25,687 nucleotides of DNA, taken from contig JANRKG010000392.1 of the NCBI GenBank assembly GCA_033763635.1, positions 1 to 25,687 of the forward strand, written 5' to 3'. The translations under genes were made by a program, and so were the position numbers. Shown piece by piece: positions 15,627-24,164 of this stretch. The stretch comes from JANRKG01 sp033763635. Lineage in GTDB: Bacteria; Cyanobacteriota; Cyanobacteriia; GCF-001939115. Under the pieces are notes generated by a model that ran no database searches, was not told the origin of the DNA, and saw only the letters and a list, made by a program, of their open reading frames with translations. Position 1 is the stretch's first letter. The number at the start of each line of letters is the position of its first letter.

Positions 15627-16886
15627 ATGGTAATGGATGCTGCTTCGATTCCTGAGGACTTGCTGGCTCTGGTGCGCCGCTCCCATCAGGCTTCCCTGAA
15701 ACTAGCGACGGCAAAGGGGGCCGATCGTAGCCGCGCCCTTCAGGCGATGGCAAAAGCCCTGAAGAATTACCAGAACGATATTTTGGAAGCCAATACCCTG
15801 GACCTGGAAGCCAGTCGGGAAATGGCAGTGCCAGAGTTATTACTGGATTGGCTGCGGCTGACCCCTGAACGAATTCAGGAGGCCGTTCAAATCTTGCAAC
15901 GTTTGTCAGAGCTTCCTGACCCAATTGGGCGCATGATGAATGCATCGTTCCAGGTTGCCAATTCCCAGACCTATTCCCAACTGGTGCCTCTCGGAGTGAT
16001 TGCCCTGGTTTACGAAGCGTTTCCGGATCTGGCGGCGATTGCGTCTGGACTATGTTTGAAAACGGGCAATTGTTTGATTCTCAAGGGAGGCAGTGAGGCC
16101 AGCCATACCAATGCGCTGATTGCCCAGGCTCTCCAATCTGCCCTTAAAGAAGCAGGAATGCCAGAGGGATGCCTCGAAAATCTGTCTCCCGAAATGGGAA
16201 TTTCCCTGCGTGATTTGCTTACCCAGGACCAATATGTGAATTTGATTATTCCCTATGGTCGTCCAAGTCTAGTACAGCAGGTCATCCGACAGGCAACAGC
16301 CCCCGTCTTGAAATCCGCAATGGGGAATTGTTACCTGTACTGGTCCCCGTCTGGGAGTTTGGACACAACCCGCTGGATTATTATCGATAGTCATCAGAGT
16401 AGCCCCGATCCAGTGAATGCGATCGAGAAGGTGCTGGTTCACAAGGAACAGAGCCGTTCTTCCCTGCTGATGCTCTGGAACAGTCTCAAAGATAAGGGCT
16501 TTCAGTTGCGGGGGGATGCCCGTCTCGTGGCCGAGTTTCCGGAATTGCCCCTGGCTCCCCAATCCGAATGGGCAACTCCCTACCTGGACAAGATTGTCAG
16601 CTTTAAGCTAGTGGATGGTTTGGATTCGGCAATTTCCTGGATTAATCTCCATAGCAGTGGTCACGCGGATTGTATTGTCACGGAATCCTATCAGGAAAGC
16701 CGTCAGTTTGCCCTGGGGGTCAATAGTGCTTCGGCGTACATCAATGCCTCTCCCCGCTTTTCCCGCAATTCTAAACAGGGGGATGCCATCTTTTTGGGGA
16801 TGTCTAACCAGAAGGGCCATCGCCGGGGGTTGATCGGTCCTGAATCCCTGACTACGGTGAAACACATTTTCCAGGGTGGTCCCTGA
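15627..16886 (+). CDS. proA: ProA-like protein (gamma-glutamyl phosphate reductase family) without the catalytic cysteine
   Basis: This 419-residue protein follows the aldehyde-dehydrogenase-fold ProA family end to end: PLGVIALVYEAFPDL, GLCLKTGNCLILKGGSEASHTN, a GNC segment (MGNCYLYW), the VNAIEKVLVH helix, SASAYINASPRFS and GLIGPESLTT. ProA reduces gamma-glutamyl phosphate to glutamate semialdehyde for proline. In authentic ProA the segment before VETLLV reads RPSxCN, where Cys is the nucleophile; here it is SPDPVN, with Val263 at the Cys position. No other Cys is nearby. Reductase activity is therefore doubtful and the gene may be a divergent paralog; a second proA elsewhere is expected. 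Symbol is by family only. It is coupled to the zinc-ribbon gene. Confidence 0.8.
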   Translation: MVMDAASIPEDLLALVRRSHQASLKLATAKGADRSRALQAMAKALKNYQNDILEANTLDLEASREMAVPELLLDWLRLTPERIQEAVQILQRLSELPDPIGRMMNASFQVANSQTYSQLVPLGVIALVYEAFPDLAAIASGLCLKTGNCLILKGGSEASHTNALIAQALQSALKEAGMPEGCLENLSPEMGISLRDLLTQDQYVNLIIPYGRPSLVQQVIRQATAPVLKSAMGNCYLYWSPSGSLDTTRWIIIDSHQSSPDPVNAIEKVLVHKEQSRSSLLMLWNSLKDKGFQLRGDARLVAEFPELPLAPQSEWATPYLDKIVSFKLVDGLDSAISWINLHSSGHADCIVTESYQESRQFALGVNSASAYINASPRFSRNSKQGDAIFLGMSNQKGHRRGLIGPESLTTVKHIFQGGP

Positions 16887-16903
16887 GCCGATCGTGCCCT
16901 CCC

Positions 16904-19588
16904 CTAATCGGCCTCACCAATTAAAACAAACGCGGCCCAGTCTTTGGGATCGGGATATTGTTTCGCTGTGGTTAGCATGGCTTGCCGGAGCGCCTGGGCT
17001 TTATCCGGGTTTTTCTGCCAGTTCTGATAAAACTCGGTCATTAAGCTGGCAGTAGGGGCATCCGGGACTTTCCAGAGGGACACGATCACACTGGGGGTTC
17101 CGGCAGCAATGAACGATCGCGACAACCCAATCACCCCATCCCCACTCACCCGTCCCCGCCCCGTATCACAGGCACTCAATGTAACCAGTTCCGCCTGAAG
17201 TTTCAGGTTGAGAATTTCGCGGGTGGTGAGAAAGCCGTCCTGATCCGCAGTGGGGGCCAGAGCCAGACCCCCCTCAAAGCCCGTCGCTGCCCGTTCACTC
17301 CGAGCGGTGTTGAAGACATCCAGCAACCCGTGGGTTGCCAGGTGAATGATGCGGGCCTGGGGCATTTGTTGGACGATCGCTGTTTCTGTTGCTGTTTTGC
17401 CAATCAGCGCATTGGTCTTCAGCAGTTGGGCAATTTCCTTGGCTTCCTTTTCAGAACCGGGGAGACTGGAAAGGGGTTGCCGTTTCCCCTGAACCATTAA
17501 GCTAGGCATGGTAGGGTTGCCGACTACCAGGGCTTTTCCAGTTCCCCCTGGGGATGAGAGCCGTTGCCGTTGTTGGCGGGTGAGGGCCAGCACTTGAATG
17601 GACGGAGCCAGGAGGATTGTGTGTTTCTCGACCAGATACTTGCCTGCTGCATCCTGTAACGCAGCAAAGGGGGTCAGGAAGAGTTCATCCTGGGGAATGA
17701 ATGTAACCCGATCGTTGGCATTGGTGGGTAACAGATCCACAATCGGTTCAATGAGAAGCTGGTGGAAAAGCCGCAGTTCGGGTATTTTGGATTGCCGCCC
17801 TGTGCTGCTGGTAACTCGATTCAGGGCTTCGGTGTTTTCGTTAAAGGCAAATCCTCGATCGCCTGTCCCTAAAGCACCCCGCGCATTGGCAACTAAATCC
17901 CCAAGGGCGAAAGTTCGCAGTTTTTCGTCAATTTTCTCTTTTTGGAAAAATTGGTTCAGAATGGCGCGGCTATCCACCTGCCGAAACGCAATGTCTCCAT
18001 TCGGTTTAATCACCCAGATGAAGATTTGGCTGGTGCTGGGCAGGATAGATTGGCTCCAGTGCTTACCCAGGTTGAAGCGAGAACTACGCTTGTCTTCGTA
18101 AAAGATGGAATATTGCACCAGGGTTGAATTTTGGGCTTTGGCGATCTGCTTCAGTTGGGCGATCGTGGGGCGGCTGACGACTGATAGATCTTGCGCTGGA
18201 CGGTTTCCCTGGGGTCCACTTAAGAGCAGGTCAATAAACGCCCTTGCCCGTCCTTCTTCCGCAGTTTCTAAAGCTAATTCGGTTTGTTGGCGCAGGATGT
18301 AAATGCGTTGTAGGGTCTGGTAAATCTCTCGCCCCTGTTCGCGCAGCGCTAAATTGATATCATCCCGACTATTCGCCAGCAGGTTTACGGTCTTTAACAC
18401 GCTTTCCCGAAAGCGGTTGTGCAAGTCCAATGCTGTCTTTAAGGTACTTTCAGCTTCCTGAAGTTGGTTGGCCTGGAATTGCAACATCCCCAATCGCCCA
18501 ATGGCCTGCGCGATCAAGGATTGGTCAGGGGCTTGTTTGTAATAGACTCGATAGACTTCCAGGCTTTGCTTTTGCAACTCGATCGCCTTGTTGTAATCCT
18601 TGATCAGCCCGTAAACCTGGCTGAGATCCTCTAGAATCAGGGCTTCTAAGAAGGAATCTTTCTTTGCACGGGCGATCGAGAGTGCTTGCTCTAGGGCGGC
18701 AATGGCCGCTTGGGGCTTGTTCTGAGCAGTATAGAGAACTGCTAATTCTGTCAAGGCCATCGTTTGCGGTTGCACCTGCCCGATTCGTTGACCAATCTGA
18801 AGCATTTGTTGGTAGATGACGATCGCTTGATTCAGGTCTCGACCACCCTGCTGCACAAAATTCGCCTGTTCGTTGAGGATCGTCCATTCTGAACTCAGGT
18901 TCTTGGTGCGCCGTGCCAGGGCTAATCGTTGTTCCAGAATTGCACTGTACTTCTGGGCTTCTCCCAACTGACGATAGGCGGTACTCAGCAAACCCAGCCC
19001 AACTTCTTCTTGGAAGGGATCGTTTACCTGTCGAATCAGAGGGATGTACTGTTCATACACCTCAATCACTTTGGGATAGTTTACGATCTGCATGTAGGCA
19101 AGCCCCAGGTTTTGCAGCACCGCGACTCGACTGCCCAAACTCCCGTTCTGTTTGACTTGTTGCCACTGTTGCTCGTAGAATCGAACTCCCAGGTAATCCC
19201 CTAACTTACTGTAGGTCGCTCCTAATCCTTGCAGGATCATGCTCTCGCGGCCTGAGTCGTTAATGGCACGGGCAATTTTCAAGGCCGCTTCTAACACATC
19301 AGCAGACTTCTGATACTCACCAAAGAAACGGTAGGCAATTCCCGCCCCATTCATCACATCCACTTCCTGCAATCGTTGTCCACTCTGCCGTGCCGCAGCC
19401 AGGTTTTGCTCATAGCTGTCGATCATTTGCCGATAGACCGATCGCAGTTGGTCGTTGGCCTCCTGTTGGGCCGTGAACTGGGCGGAGACCATCGGAGCCA
19501 GGGGAAGGATGAGAACAGTGGGGAGACTGAGCAAGAGGGCCGCAACCAGAGCGTGCAGATTCATGGCAAGGGGGACGAAAAAGTTCAC
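16904..19588 (-). CDS. Exported TPR-CHAT domain protein
   Basis: An 894-residue protein. The N-terminal hydrophobic segment ending LAPMVSA resembles a signal peptide with an Ala-x-Ala-like cleavage site near residue 36, so the protein is likely exported. Multiple TPR repeats fill about residues 40-430 (for example blocks with ALEQALSIARAK and LEAALKIARA). The C-terminus is a CHAT domain, a caspase-like peptidase fold, with His753 in IIHLATHG and Cys807 in LSACDTG, so the dyad is intact. The tail DWAAFVLIGE is typical of cyanobacterial CHAT proteins. The first start is GTG 19588; ATG 19564 gives an 886-residue form with a cleaner signal peptide. A small ORF lies 36 bases upstream. It converges on the ProA-like gene (17-base gap). 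Targets are unknown. Confidence 0.88.
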   Translation of the reverse strand: MNFFVPLAMNLHALVAALLLSLPTVLILPLAPMVSAQFTAQQEANDQLRSVYRQMIDSYEQNLAAARQSGQRLQEVDVMNGAGIAYRFFGEYQKSADVLEAALKIARAINDSGRESMILQGLGATYSKLGDYLGVRFYEQQWQQVKQNGSLGSRVAVLQNLGLAYMQIVNYPKVIEVYEQYIPLIRQVNDPFQEEVGLGLLSTAYRQLGEAQKYSAILEQRLALARRTKNLSSEWTILNEQANFVQQGGRDLNQAIVIYQQMLQIGQRIGQVQPQTMALTELAVLYTAQNKPQAAIAALEQALSIARAKKDSFLEALILEDLSQVYGLIKDYNKAIELQKQSLEVYRVYYKQAPDQSLIAQAIGRLGMLQFQANQLQEAESTLKTALDLHNRFRESVLKTVNLLANSRDDINLALREQGREIYQTLQRIYILRQQTELALETAEEGRARAFIDLLLSGPQGNRPAQDLSVVSRPTIAQLKQIAKAQNSTLVQYSIFYEDKRSSRFNLGKHWSQSILPSTSQIFIWVIKPNGDIAFRQVDSRAILNQFFQKEKIDEKLRTFALGDLVANARGALGTGDRGFAFNENTEALNRVTSSTGRQSKIPELRLFHQLLIEPIVDLLPTNANDRVTFIPQDELFLTPFAALQDAAGKYLVEKHTILLAPSIQVLALTRQQRQRLSSPGGTGKALVVGNPTMPSLMVQGKRQPLSSLPGSEKEAKEIAQLLKTNALIGKTATETAIVQQMPQARIIHLATHGLLDVFNTARSERAATGFEGGLALAPTADQDGFLTTREILNLKLQAELVTLSACDTGRGRVSGDGVIGLSRSFIAAGTPSVIVSLWKVPDAPTASLMTEFYQNWQKNPDKAQALRQAMLTTAKQYPDPKDWAAFVLIGEAD

Positions 19589-19624
19589 TCCTATCTTGCC
19601 CTCGGAATTTGGCGATCGGCAAAT

Positions 19625-19879
19625 TTAACTGTTTCCGTTTTGCCCTCGTCTCCGTCCTCTGCTGCCATTGCTTCCCTCTGCGTTTCCGTTTTCCCGTCGG
19701 CGTTGAGGGGTTCCCGGTTCTGGCGGTTCGACGGGGGGGCGGGGGCGTAGACGGGCTTCCCGTAGCTCATGCTTCAACTGACTGAGTACCGATCGGTGGC
19801 GGCTTCGTTCGCTTTGGAGGAGGTCTCGTTCAAAACTGTTGTTGGGCTGGCCTGTGATTTCTTCAAACTCAAAATGCAT
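19625..19879 (-). CDS. Small charged protein of unknown function
   Basis: An 84-residue frame. Residues 1-45 are charged and helix-prone (FERDLLQSERSRHRSVLSQL, then KHELREARL), which could be a short coiled coil. The rest is Pro, Arg, Gly and Asn rich and probably disordered (RPRPPVEPPEP, SRGRRRGQNGNS). No signal peptide, membrane helix or known domain is visible, and there is no Shine-Dalgarno before ATG 19879. It ends 36 bases before the CHAT gene start on the same strand. An opposite-strand frame overlaps, so coding status is uncertain. Confidence 0.45.
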   Translation of the reverse strand: MHFEFEEITGQPNNSFERDLLQSERSRHRSVLSQLKHELREARLRPRPPVEPPEPGTPQRRRENGNAEGSNGSRGRRRGQNGNS

Positions 19880-20128
19880 AGAATTTACGGTGAATGGTTG
19901 TTAAGAATAGAGGGATGACCTGAAACGCAAGGAGCCAGAAATGGCTGGTTGCTTTGGGGCGATCGTCACATTCCATTTCCTCTGATTCGCTGCCTCTGAT
20001 TTGCCTCTGTTTTTCCAGGGTTTTCTGTACCTGACTAGAGCTTTGATTAAAACTCTCCCTGAAGGGATATCAAAGCGCTATCGCCCTAGTTATAGATTGG
20101 CTTATAGTGTGCATAATAAACAGGAGCA

Positions 20129-20157
20129 TTGACACTCAGATTCCCGACCTCTAATTA
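20129..20157 (+). promoter_or_regulatory. Candidate promoter of second HD gene
   Basis: A perfect TTGACA -35 (20129-20134) is followed after 17 bases by TAATTA (20152-20157), a poor -10 match. The spacing is right but the -10 is weak. The tandem repeat at 20155-20184 overlaps its downstream edge. Confidence 0.35.
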
Positions 20158-20184
20158 ATTAAGAACTACTTAATCAAGAACTGC
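20155..20184. repeat. 15-bp tandem direct repeat upstream of second HD gene
   Basis: TTAATTAAGAACTAC and TTAATCAAGAACTGC are contiguous and match at 13 of 15 positions. A partial third copy of the TTAATTA part follows near 20187. Position over the predicted promoter or start region suggests an operator. Confidence 0.55.
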
Positions 20185-20281
20185 GATTAATTAGGAAATC
20201 TGGAAGTTCGGTGCCAGACTCGCGATGCTACGCGAAACTATTAAGAACTCATCACAAAAGCACTACCAGCGATTACGAAAC

Positions 20282-20289
20282 CGGAGAGG
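20282..20289 (+). promoter_or_regulatory. Shine-Dalgarno that decides the start of second HD gene
   Basis: CGGAGAGG lies five bases before ATG 20294. The in-frame ATG at 20225 has no such sequence, so the later start is preferred. Confidence 0.6.
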
Positions 20290-20293
20290 CCCA

Positions 20294-21664
20294 ATGGAGC
20301 TTGGACAGGATCAAGAAAGATGCTTGGAAAGATTGATCTGGGCCGTTGAACAGTTACAGGGTAAAGTCGATAAAGCCCAACTCTCCAAAATAGCTGAGTT
20401 GATCATCCAGGCTATGACAGGTCCCTGGCGTTATTTCCATACCCCAGAACACATCTTTGAAGTGGGTGAATCCGGGGATGCCATCGAAGTGTTGGCCGCC
20501 CTGTTTCACGATCTGGTTTATGTACAGGTAGACCAGGGGATCAGCATCAACATTAGCAAATATATTGCTGCTTTTGTCAAGGAAACCCGCCAGCAACTCA
20601 TGATTCGGGAAAAGGACGAACTCCCGGAAGACGCTCTCTTTTTTCTGGTATGTCACCTGTTTGGGATGGAACCCGGTCAACCCCTCTCTCCGATGGGCGG
20701 ACAGAATGAGTTTTTAAGCGCCATTATTGCGGCTAAGTCGTTAGAACCCTTTTTGGCAACTTCAACCTTGATGGAAATTGCGGCCTGTATTGAAGCGACC
20801 GTTCCCTTCCGTCCTCGTTTACCGTCTGGCGAAACGGTGAATGAGCGGCTCTATCGACGAATGGTAGAACTGAACGATCGCCTTGGTTTCCAATGGTCTG
20901 AAGCGCATATCGAAGAAAGCATCAAGCGATCGGTGCGGGTGGCAAATCGGGATGTGGAGAACTTTGCTTCCCCCTATGCTGCCCATTTTCTGGACAACAC
21001 CTGGAACTTGATCCCTGAGACGAATCACGCCCTGAGTGGGGATAATTCCTATACAGTGCGGGGCTACCGATCGTCGATCGAGAAGATGGAAGGGTTTATG
21101 AATTTTCTGAAGCCCGAACTGGTATTTCAGCAGTTTCGGGGGGAGCCGGATGGGGAAACCCTTGCCCAGTTGGGAGAGCGGACTCGCCAAAATATTGAGA
21201 TTGCTCGGTTATATTTGGGGGCGAAGTTGCTCTCGATCGCTGTTCTGGAAGCGCTCTCCCTCCGCTTGGGAGGCAATATTCCCCTCTCTACCATGATGGG
21301 AGAGTTCCCCATGCCGGGGTTTCCAGTCTATCAGTTGGAAAACTTCTTGCCCGAACTGCCCCCGGACTGCTCCGGTCCACAAACGGAGATTGAGGCGGAA
21401 GTTCTCAACTTATTAGAAAACGGTCGTAGTCAGGATTCCCGCTACGACATTAAGAATTCTCCAGTGTCTACCTACTTTGTTAAGGCGATCGGCTTTTCTG
21501 AGATCTATCGTCTTCTGGCTGAAGCGAAGGGATTTTTCAAAGGCACTGTAGATGCAGAAACGTTTTTGACAAGCTGTAATCCGATGGTGATTGAGAATAT
21601 CACAGAGGGGGTGTTGCAACTGTTCGAGTGTCGGAAGTCGGCAATCAGTCGCACGATTCCTTAG
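20294..21664 (+). CDS. HD-domain metal-dependent phosphohydrolase-like protein (456 aa)
   Basis: A soluble protein whose N-terminal third holds an HD-type metal site: FHTPEH gives His49 and His53, and LFHDLVY gives His72-Asp73. An Asp in RVANRDVENF is a candidate closing ligand. The C-terminal two thirds (about residues 200-456) are helical with no recognised domain, and no receiver, PAS or GGDEF module is seen. The H-x3-H...HD core matches the 280-residue HD protein at 13852-14694, but overall similarity is low, so these are distant relatives rather than a recent duplication. Substrate is unknown. It converges on the large membrane protein gene with a 21-base gap. Confidence 0.75.
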   Translation: MELGQDQERCLERLIWAVEQLQGKVDKAQLSKIAELIIQAMTGPWRYFHTPEHIFEVGESGDAIEVLAALFHDLVYVQVDQGISINISKYIAAFVKETRQQLMIREKDELPEDALFFLVCHLFGMEPGQPLSPMGGQNEFLSAIIAAKSLEPFLATSTLMEIAACIEATVPFRPRLPSGETVNERLYRRMVELNDRLGFQWSEAHIEESIKRSVRVANRDVENFASPYAAHFLDNTWNLIPETNHALSGDNSYTVRGYRSSIEKMEGFMNFLKPELVFQQFRGEPDGETLAQLGERTRQNIEIARLYLGAKLLSIAVLEALSLRLGGNIPLSTMMGEFPMPGFPVYQLENFLPELPPDCSGPQTEIEAEVLNLLENGRSQDSRYDIKNSPVSTYFVKAIGFSEIYRLLAEAKGFFKGTVDAETFLTSCNPMVIENITEGVLQLFECRKSAISRTIP

Positions 21665-21685
21665 AACCGTTGGAGCCAAGTCTCC

Positions 21686-24088
21686 CTAATCCGGCTCGAA
21701 TTTCCCTTTCCCCGACCACTGATTTAGACGGTATCCTTGAAGGCTGTCCATGACCAGGACAGGTTTTTCTCCACCCTCCAGGCTGGCGGGGCCGACCAGG
21801 AATTGCCCCGCTTCGCTTCCCAATTCACTGTAGATAAGGGAACCAGAATCGCTGAAAATAAGGGTGCGAAGGCCGTCTAGCTTTCTGGCTTTGGGGTTTT
21901 TCGCTTCCAGAGTGGCGATCGCTTCTGAGGCGATGGTCACGATCACTTCAGGCCGATCGTTGCCCGTCAAATCAAGACGCTGCACAATCCAATTACCTAA
22001 AAAGTCAGCCTGGAGCAGTGTATCGGTTGCGGGAACTGCCCCTCCTGTGATCTGTCCCGAACGTTGCAGTTCTTGCCAGATGCGATTCAAAATGGGTTTC
22101 AAGACCTGGGGTTCTTGAGAATTGAGATCACCCAGGGCGATCGAGTCGGCTGCTAGCCACGTTAGGGCTGTCGGGGTGAGCGCCAGGGGACGGGGTAAGC
22201 GTTGTAAAGCATTCTCCCCCGGTAGTTCATATCCAGAGGCCAACAGTTGAATGGAGCCATTCCTGGCTTGAATCGCCCGTACCGTAGCGGTTACCGTTTC
22301 CTGCTGGCCTGTCCGGTCCCAGGCGTTAATTTGAAGGGTTGCGGTTTGATCCAAGCCCAGGGTTTTCCAGATCTGAGGCGTGATCGAGGAAGAGGGGCGA
22401 CTGGCTTGGGGAAAGGGCGATCGTTGCCACCGCTGCCCATCGTAAAACCTCACAACCTGGATTTGATACCACATCTCACCGGGTTCTAGGTTGAGGGGGT
22501 CTTGAGGATTCCCTTTTGTCCATTCCCTTGGGGTGAGACGGGGCAGGGCTGTCACCTGTCCCAGAAGGCGAGGGCTACGATCGGCGATCGGTTGTTGTTG
22601 GTCCCGAAAGGTGTCTAATTGGGCCAGAAGGGTAGTGATGTAACTGACGGTAGCCGGAGAGGTCCGGCGCTGCTGAGTGACCCATTTCAATGCTGCCGAT
22701 CGTCCCTGTTTCGCCGAAATTAACAGCGCACCCCACGCTTTCAAGTCTGTATGGGTGGGGTAGAGCCGTAAGGCGGTTTCGATGCGGTCTCCAATTCGGC
22801 CTGTGTCCGATCGCAACAAGTCCAAAATTTCCCTTCCCTCATCTGTGTTCTGAAACACTTTTACAGCACGAGTCCATCGTCCATCTAATAGGTTGACCAG
22901 AACTTGTTCACTGGGACTGGCGTAAGTTTGTGTTGCTTGGGATTGGGCGATCGTGGCATGGAGCCGGACAAGATCCATCTGCGCCTGTATGTCGGGGGAG
23001 ATGCCTCCAGTTTTTTTGCGTTGCTCCTTCTGAAAGGACTGAAACCATTCCATTGCCAGAGACCACAGGCCACTCCGAGCTAGAATCAGTGAGCCTCGAT
23101 AGGCTCTACCCTTGCCGATGGGTTCATTCAAGGAAATGGCTTCCATCTGAAAGGGGTTGAGCAGAAATTTGCGGGGCTGAATCTGGTAGACGATAAATTG
23201 CGGATCGAGTCCGATCGTCTGGTCAATTATTAACTCTGGAAATCCCCGCCCTGTGACTTCTTGCCATTCAGGTAACTTCCCAGCGGGGCTACTCCAGGCA
23301 GCCATGACACTAAAATGCATGCGCTCTGGGTTGTAGTGGATGACTAGGCCATAGGGAACTATCTTGTCGGCACGAGACCATTGCCCCGTGAGATGAAGCC
23401 AGATTCCGGGGGGTAATTTTGAGTTTGCCTCTTGGGTCAGGGTTGTGAGGGGGAGCGGACGACTGGCTGCCCGTAATCCCGGTTCAAGTTCGGCAAGGGG
23501 GGCAATGACAAAGGATTCTTCAGGTCCGGCAAGGGGAATTTGGCTGGCTAACCAAAAATAGGGTTCCGATCGCGGACCTGCATAGGCAATCGTGGGAGGA
23601 CGGTAGATCCTGAGTTCCACAATCTGCCCCTGCGAATTCAGAACGGGCAAGAGGAATTCAGAAGTTTGACCGGAGGATTGGGTTTTGGAGGGCGGAGTTC
23701 CGAGCGGCATCACCTCTCCAGATTTCAACCCTGTTTGCAATAAACTCTCTTTGATTTCTAAAAGGGTCTGAAATTGTTCGCCTCCTGCAATGGGAATGCG
23801 GGTCCAGGCGGGAAGTAGTTGGTTCAGCCAGATTGCTGTTTCGGGTTTCACAATCAATTGCAACCCCAACCAGGCTCCCCCAATCGTCAGGGTTCCTGCC
23901 CCTGCCAGTAATCCCAGAGACAGGACCCCAGAAACCCATCCTCCCGGTTTGCGTTTGGAGGACGATCGCTGCGAAACATAGAAAATTGCAGAGGGTTTCC
24001 GCTCAGACCCCATCTTTTGGATGGCTGCCGTTGGCGGAACGGGCAATCCTGATTTCTGGGAAGAACCTTTGCGGGGGCGGGGAATCAT
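21686..24088 (-). CDS. Large single-pass membrane protein of unknown function
   Basis: An 800-residue protein not recognised. A basic, Ser/Pro-rich cytoplasmic N-terminus (about residues 1-50) leads to one membrane helix at about 51-78 (WVSGVLSLGLLAGAGTLTIG), followed by a large, probably periplasmic, region. The C-terminal part contains LDLTGNDRPEVIVTI and FSDSGSLIYSEL, which resemble calcium-binding FG-GAP/VCBS-like strands seen in beta-propellers, but the match is weak. The middle is rich in Gln, Pro and Trp and has few Cys. It lies downstream of citrate synthase on the same strand, separated by 191 bases that include a strong hairpin, so it is probably a separate unit. No Shine-Dalgarno precedes ATG 24088. 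Confidence 0.75.
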   Translation of the reverse strand: MIPRPRKGSSQKSGLPVPPTAAIQKMGSERKPSAIFYVSQRSSSKRKPGGWVSGVLSLGLLAGAGTLTIGGAWLGLQLIVKPETAIWLNQLLPAWTRIPIAGGEQFQTLLEIKESLLQTGLKSGEVMPLGTPPSKTQSSGQTSEFLLPVLNSQGQIVELRIYRPPTIAYAGPRSEPYFWLASQIPLAGPEESFVIAPLAELEPGLRAASRPLPLTTLTQEANSKLPPGIWLHLTGQWSRADKIVPYGLVIHYNPERMHFSVMAAWSSPAGKLPEWQEVTGRGFPELIIDQTIGLDPQFIVYQIQPRKFLLNPFQMEAISLNEPIGKGRAYRGSLILARSGLWSLAMEWFQSFQKEQRKKTGGISPDIQAQMDLVRLHATIAQSQATQTYASPSEQVLVNLLDGRWTRAVKVFQNTDEGREILDLLRSDTGRIGDRIETALRLYPTHTDLKAWGALLISAKQGRSAALKWVTQQRRTSPATVSYITTLLAQLDTFRDQQQPIADRSPRLLGQVTALPRLTPREWTKGNPQDPLNLEPGEMWYQIQVVRFYDGQRWQRSPFPQASRPSSSITPQIWKTLGLDQTATLQINAWDRTGQQETVTATVRAIQARNGSIQLLASGYELPGENALQRLPRPLALTPTALTWLAADSIALGDLNSQEPQVLKPILNRIWQELQRSGQITGGAVPATDTLLQADFLGNWIVQRLDLTGNDRPEVIVTIASEAIATLEAKNPKARKLDGLRTLIFSDSGSLIYSELGSEAGQFLVGPASLEGGEKPVLVMDSLQGYRLNQWSGKGKFEPD

Positions 24089-24164
24089 AGAGATGATGAA
24101 TCAGGAAAATTTCTCCATCCACATTAACCACAAATTCCCAATCCGCCACACATTCCTGCAATAT

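Larger units (their letters stand above)
19880..20293. other. Divergent spacer with leader of second HD gene
   Basis: About 410 bases with no convincing gene. It contains a GAAA-tetraloop hairpin (AGCCA-GAAA-TGGCT, 19933-19946), a TTGACA hexamer at 20129-20134, and a 15-bp tandem repeat. The upstream in-frame ATG at 20225 falls here but lacks a ribosome-binding site. The last part would be the 5' untranslated region of the HD gene. Confidence 0.55.

Noticed and set aside
17598..18101. 167-codon frame on the plus strand
   Set aside because: Antisense to the CHAT gene; no recognisable protein features.
20225..20293. Longer form of the second HD protein from ATG 20225
   Set aside because: No Shine-Dalgarno; ATG 20294 has CGGAGAGG at good spacing.
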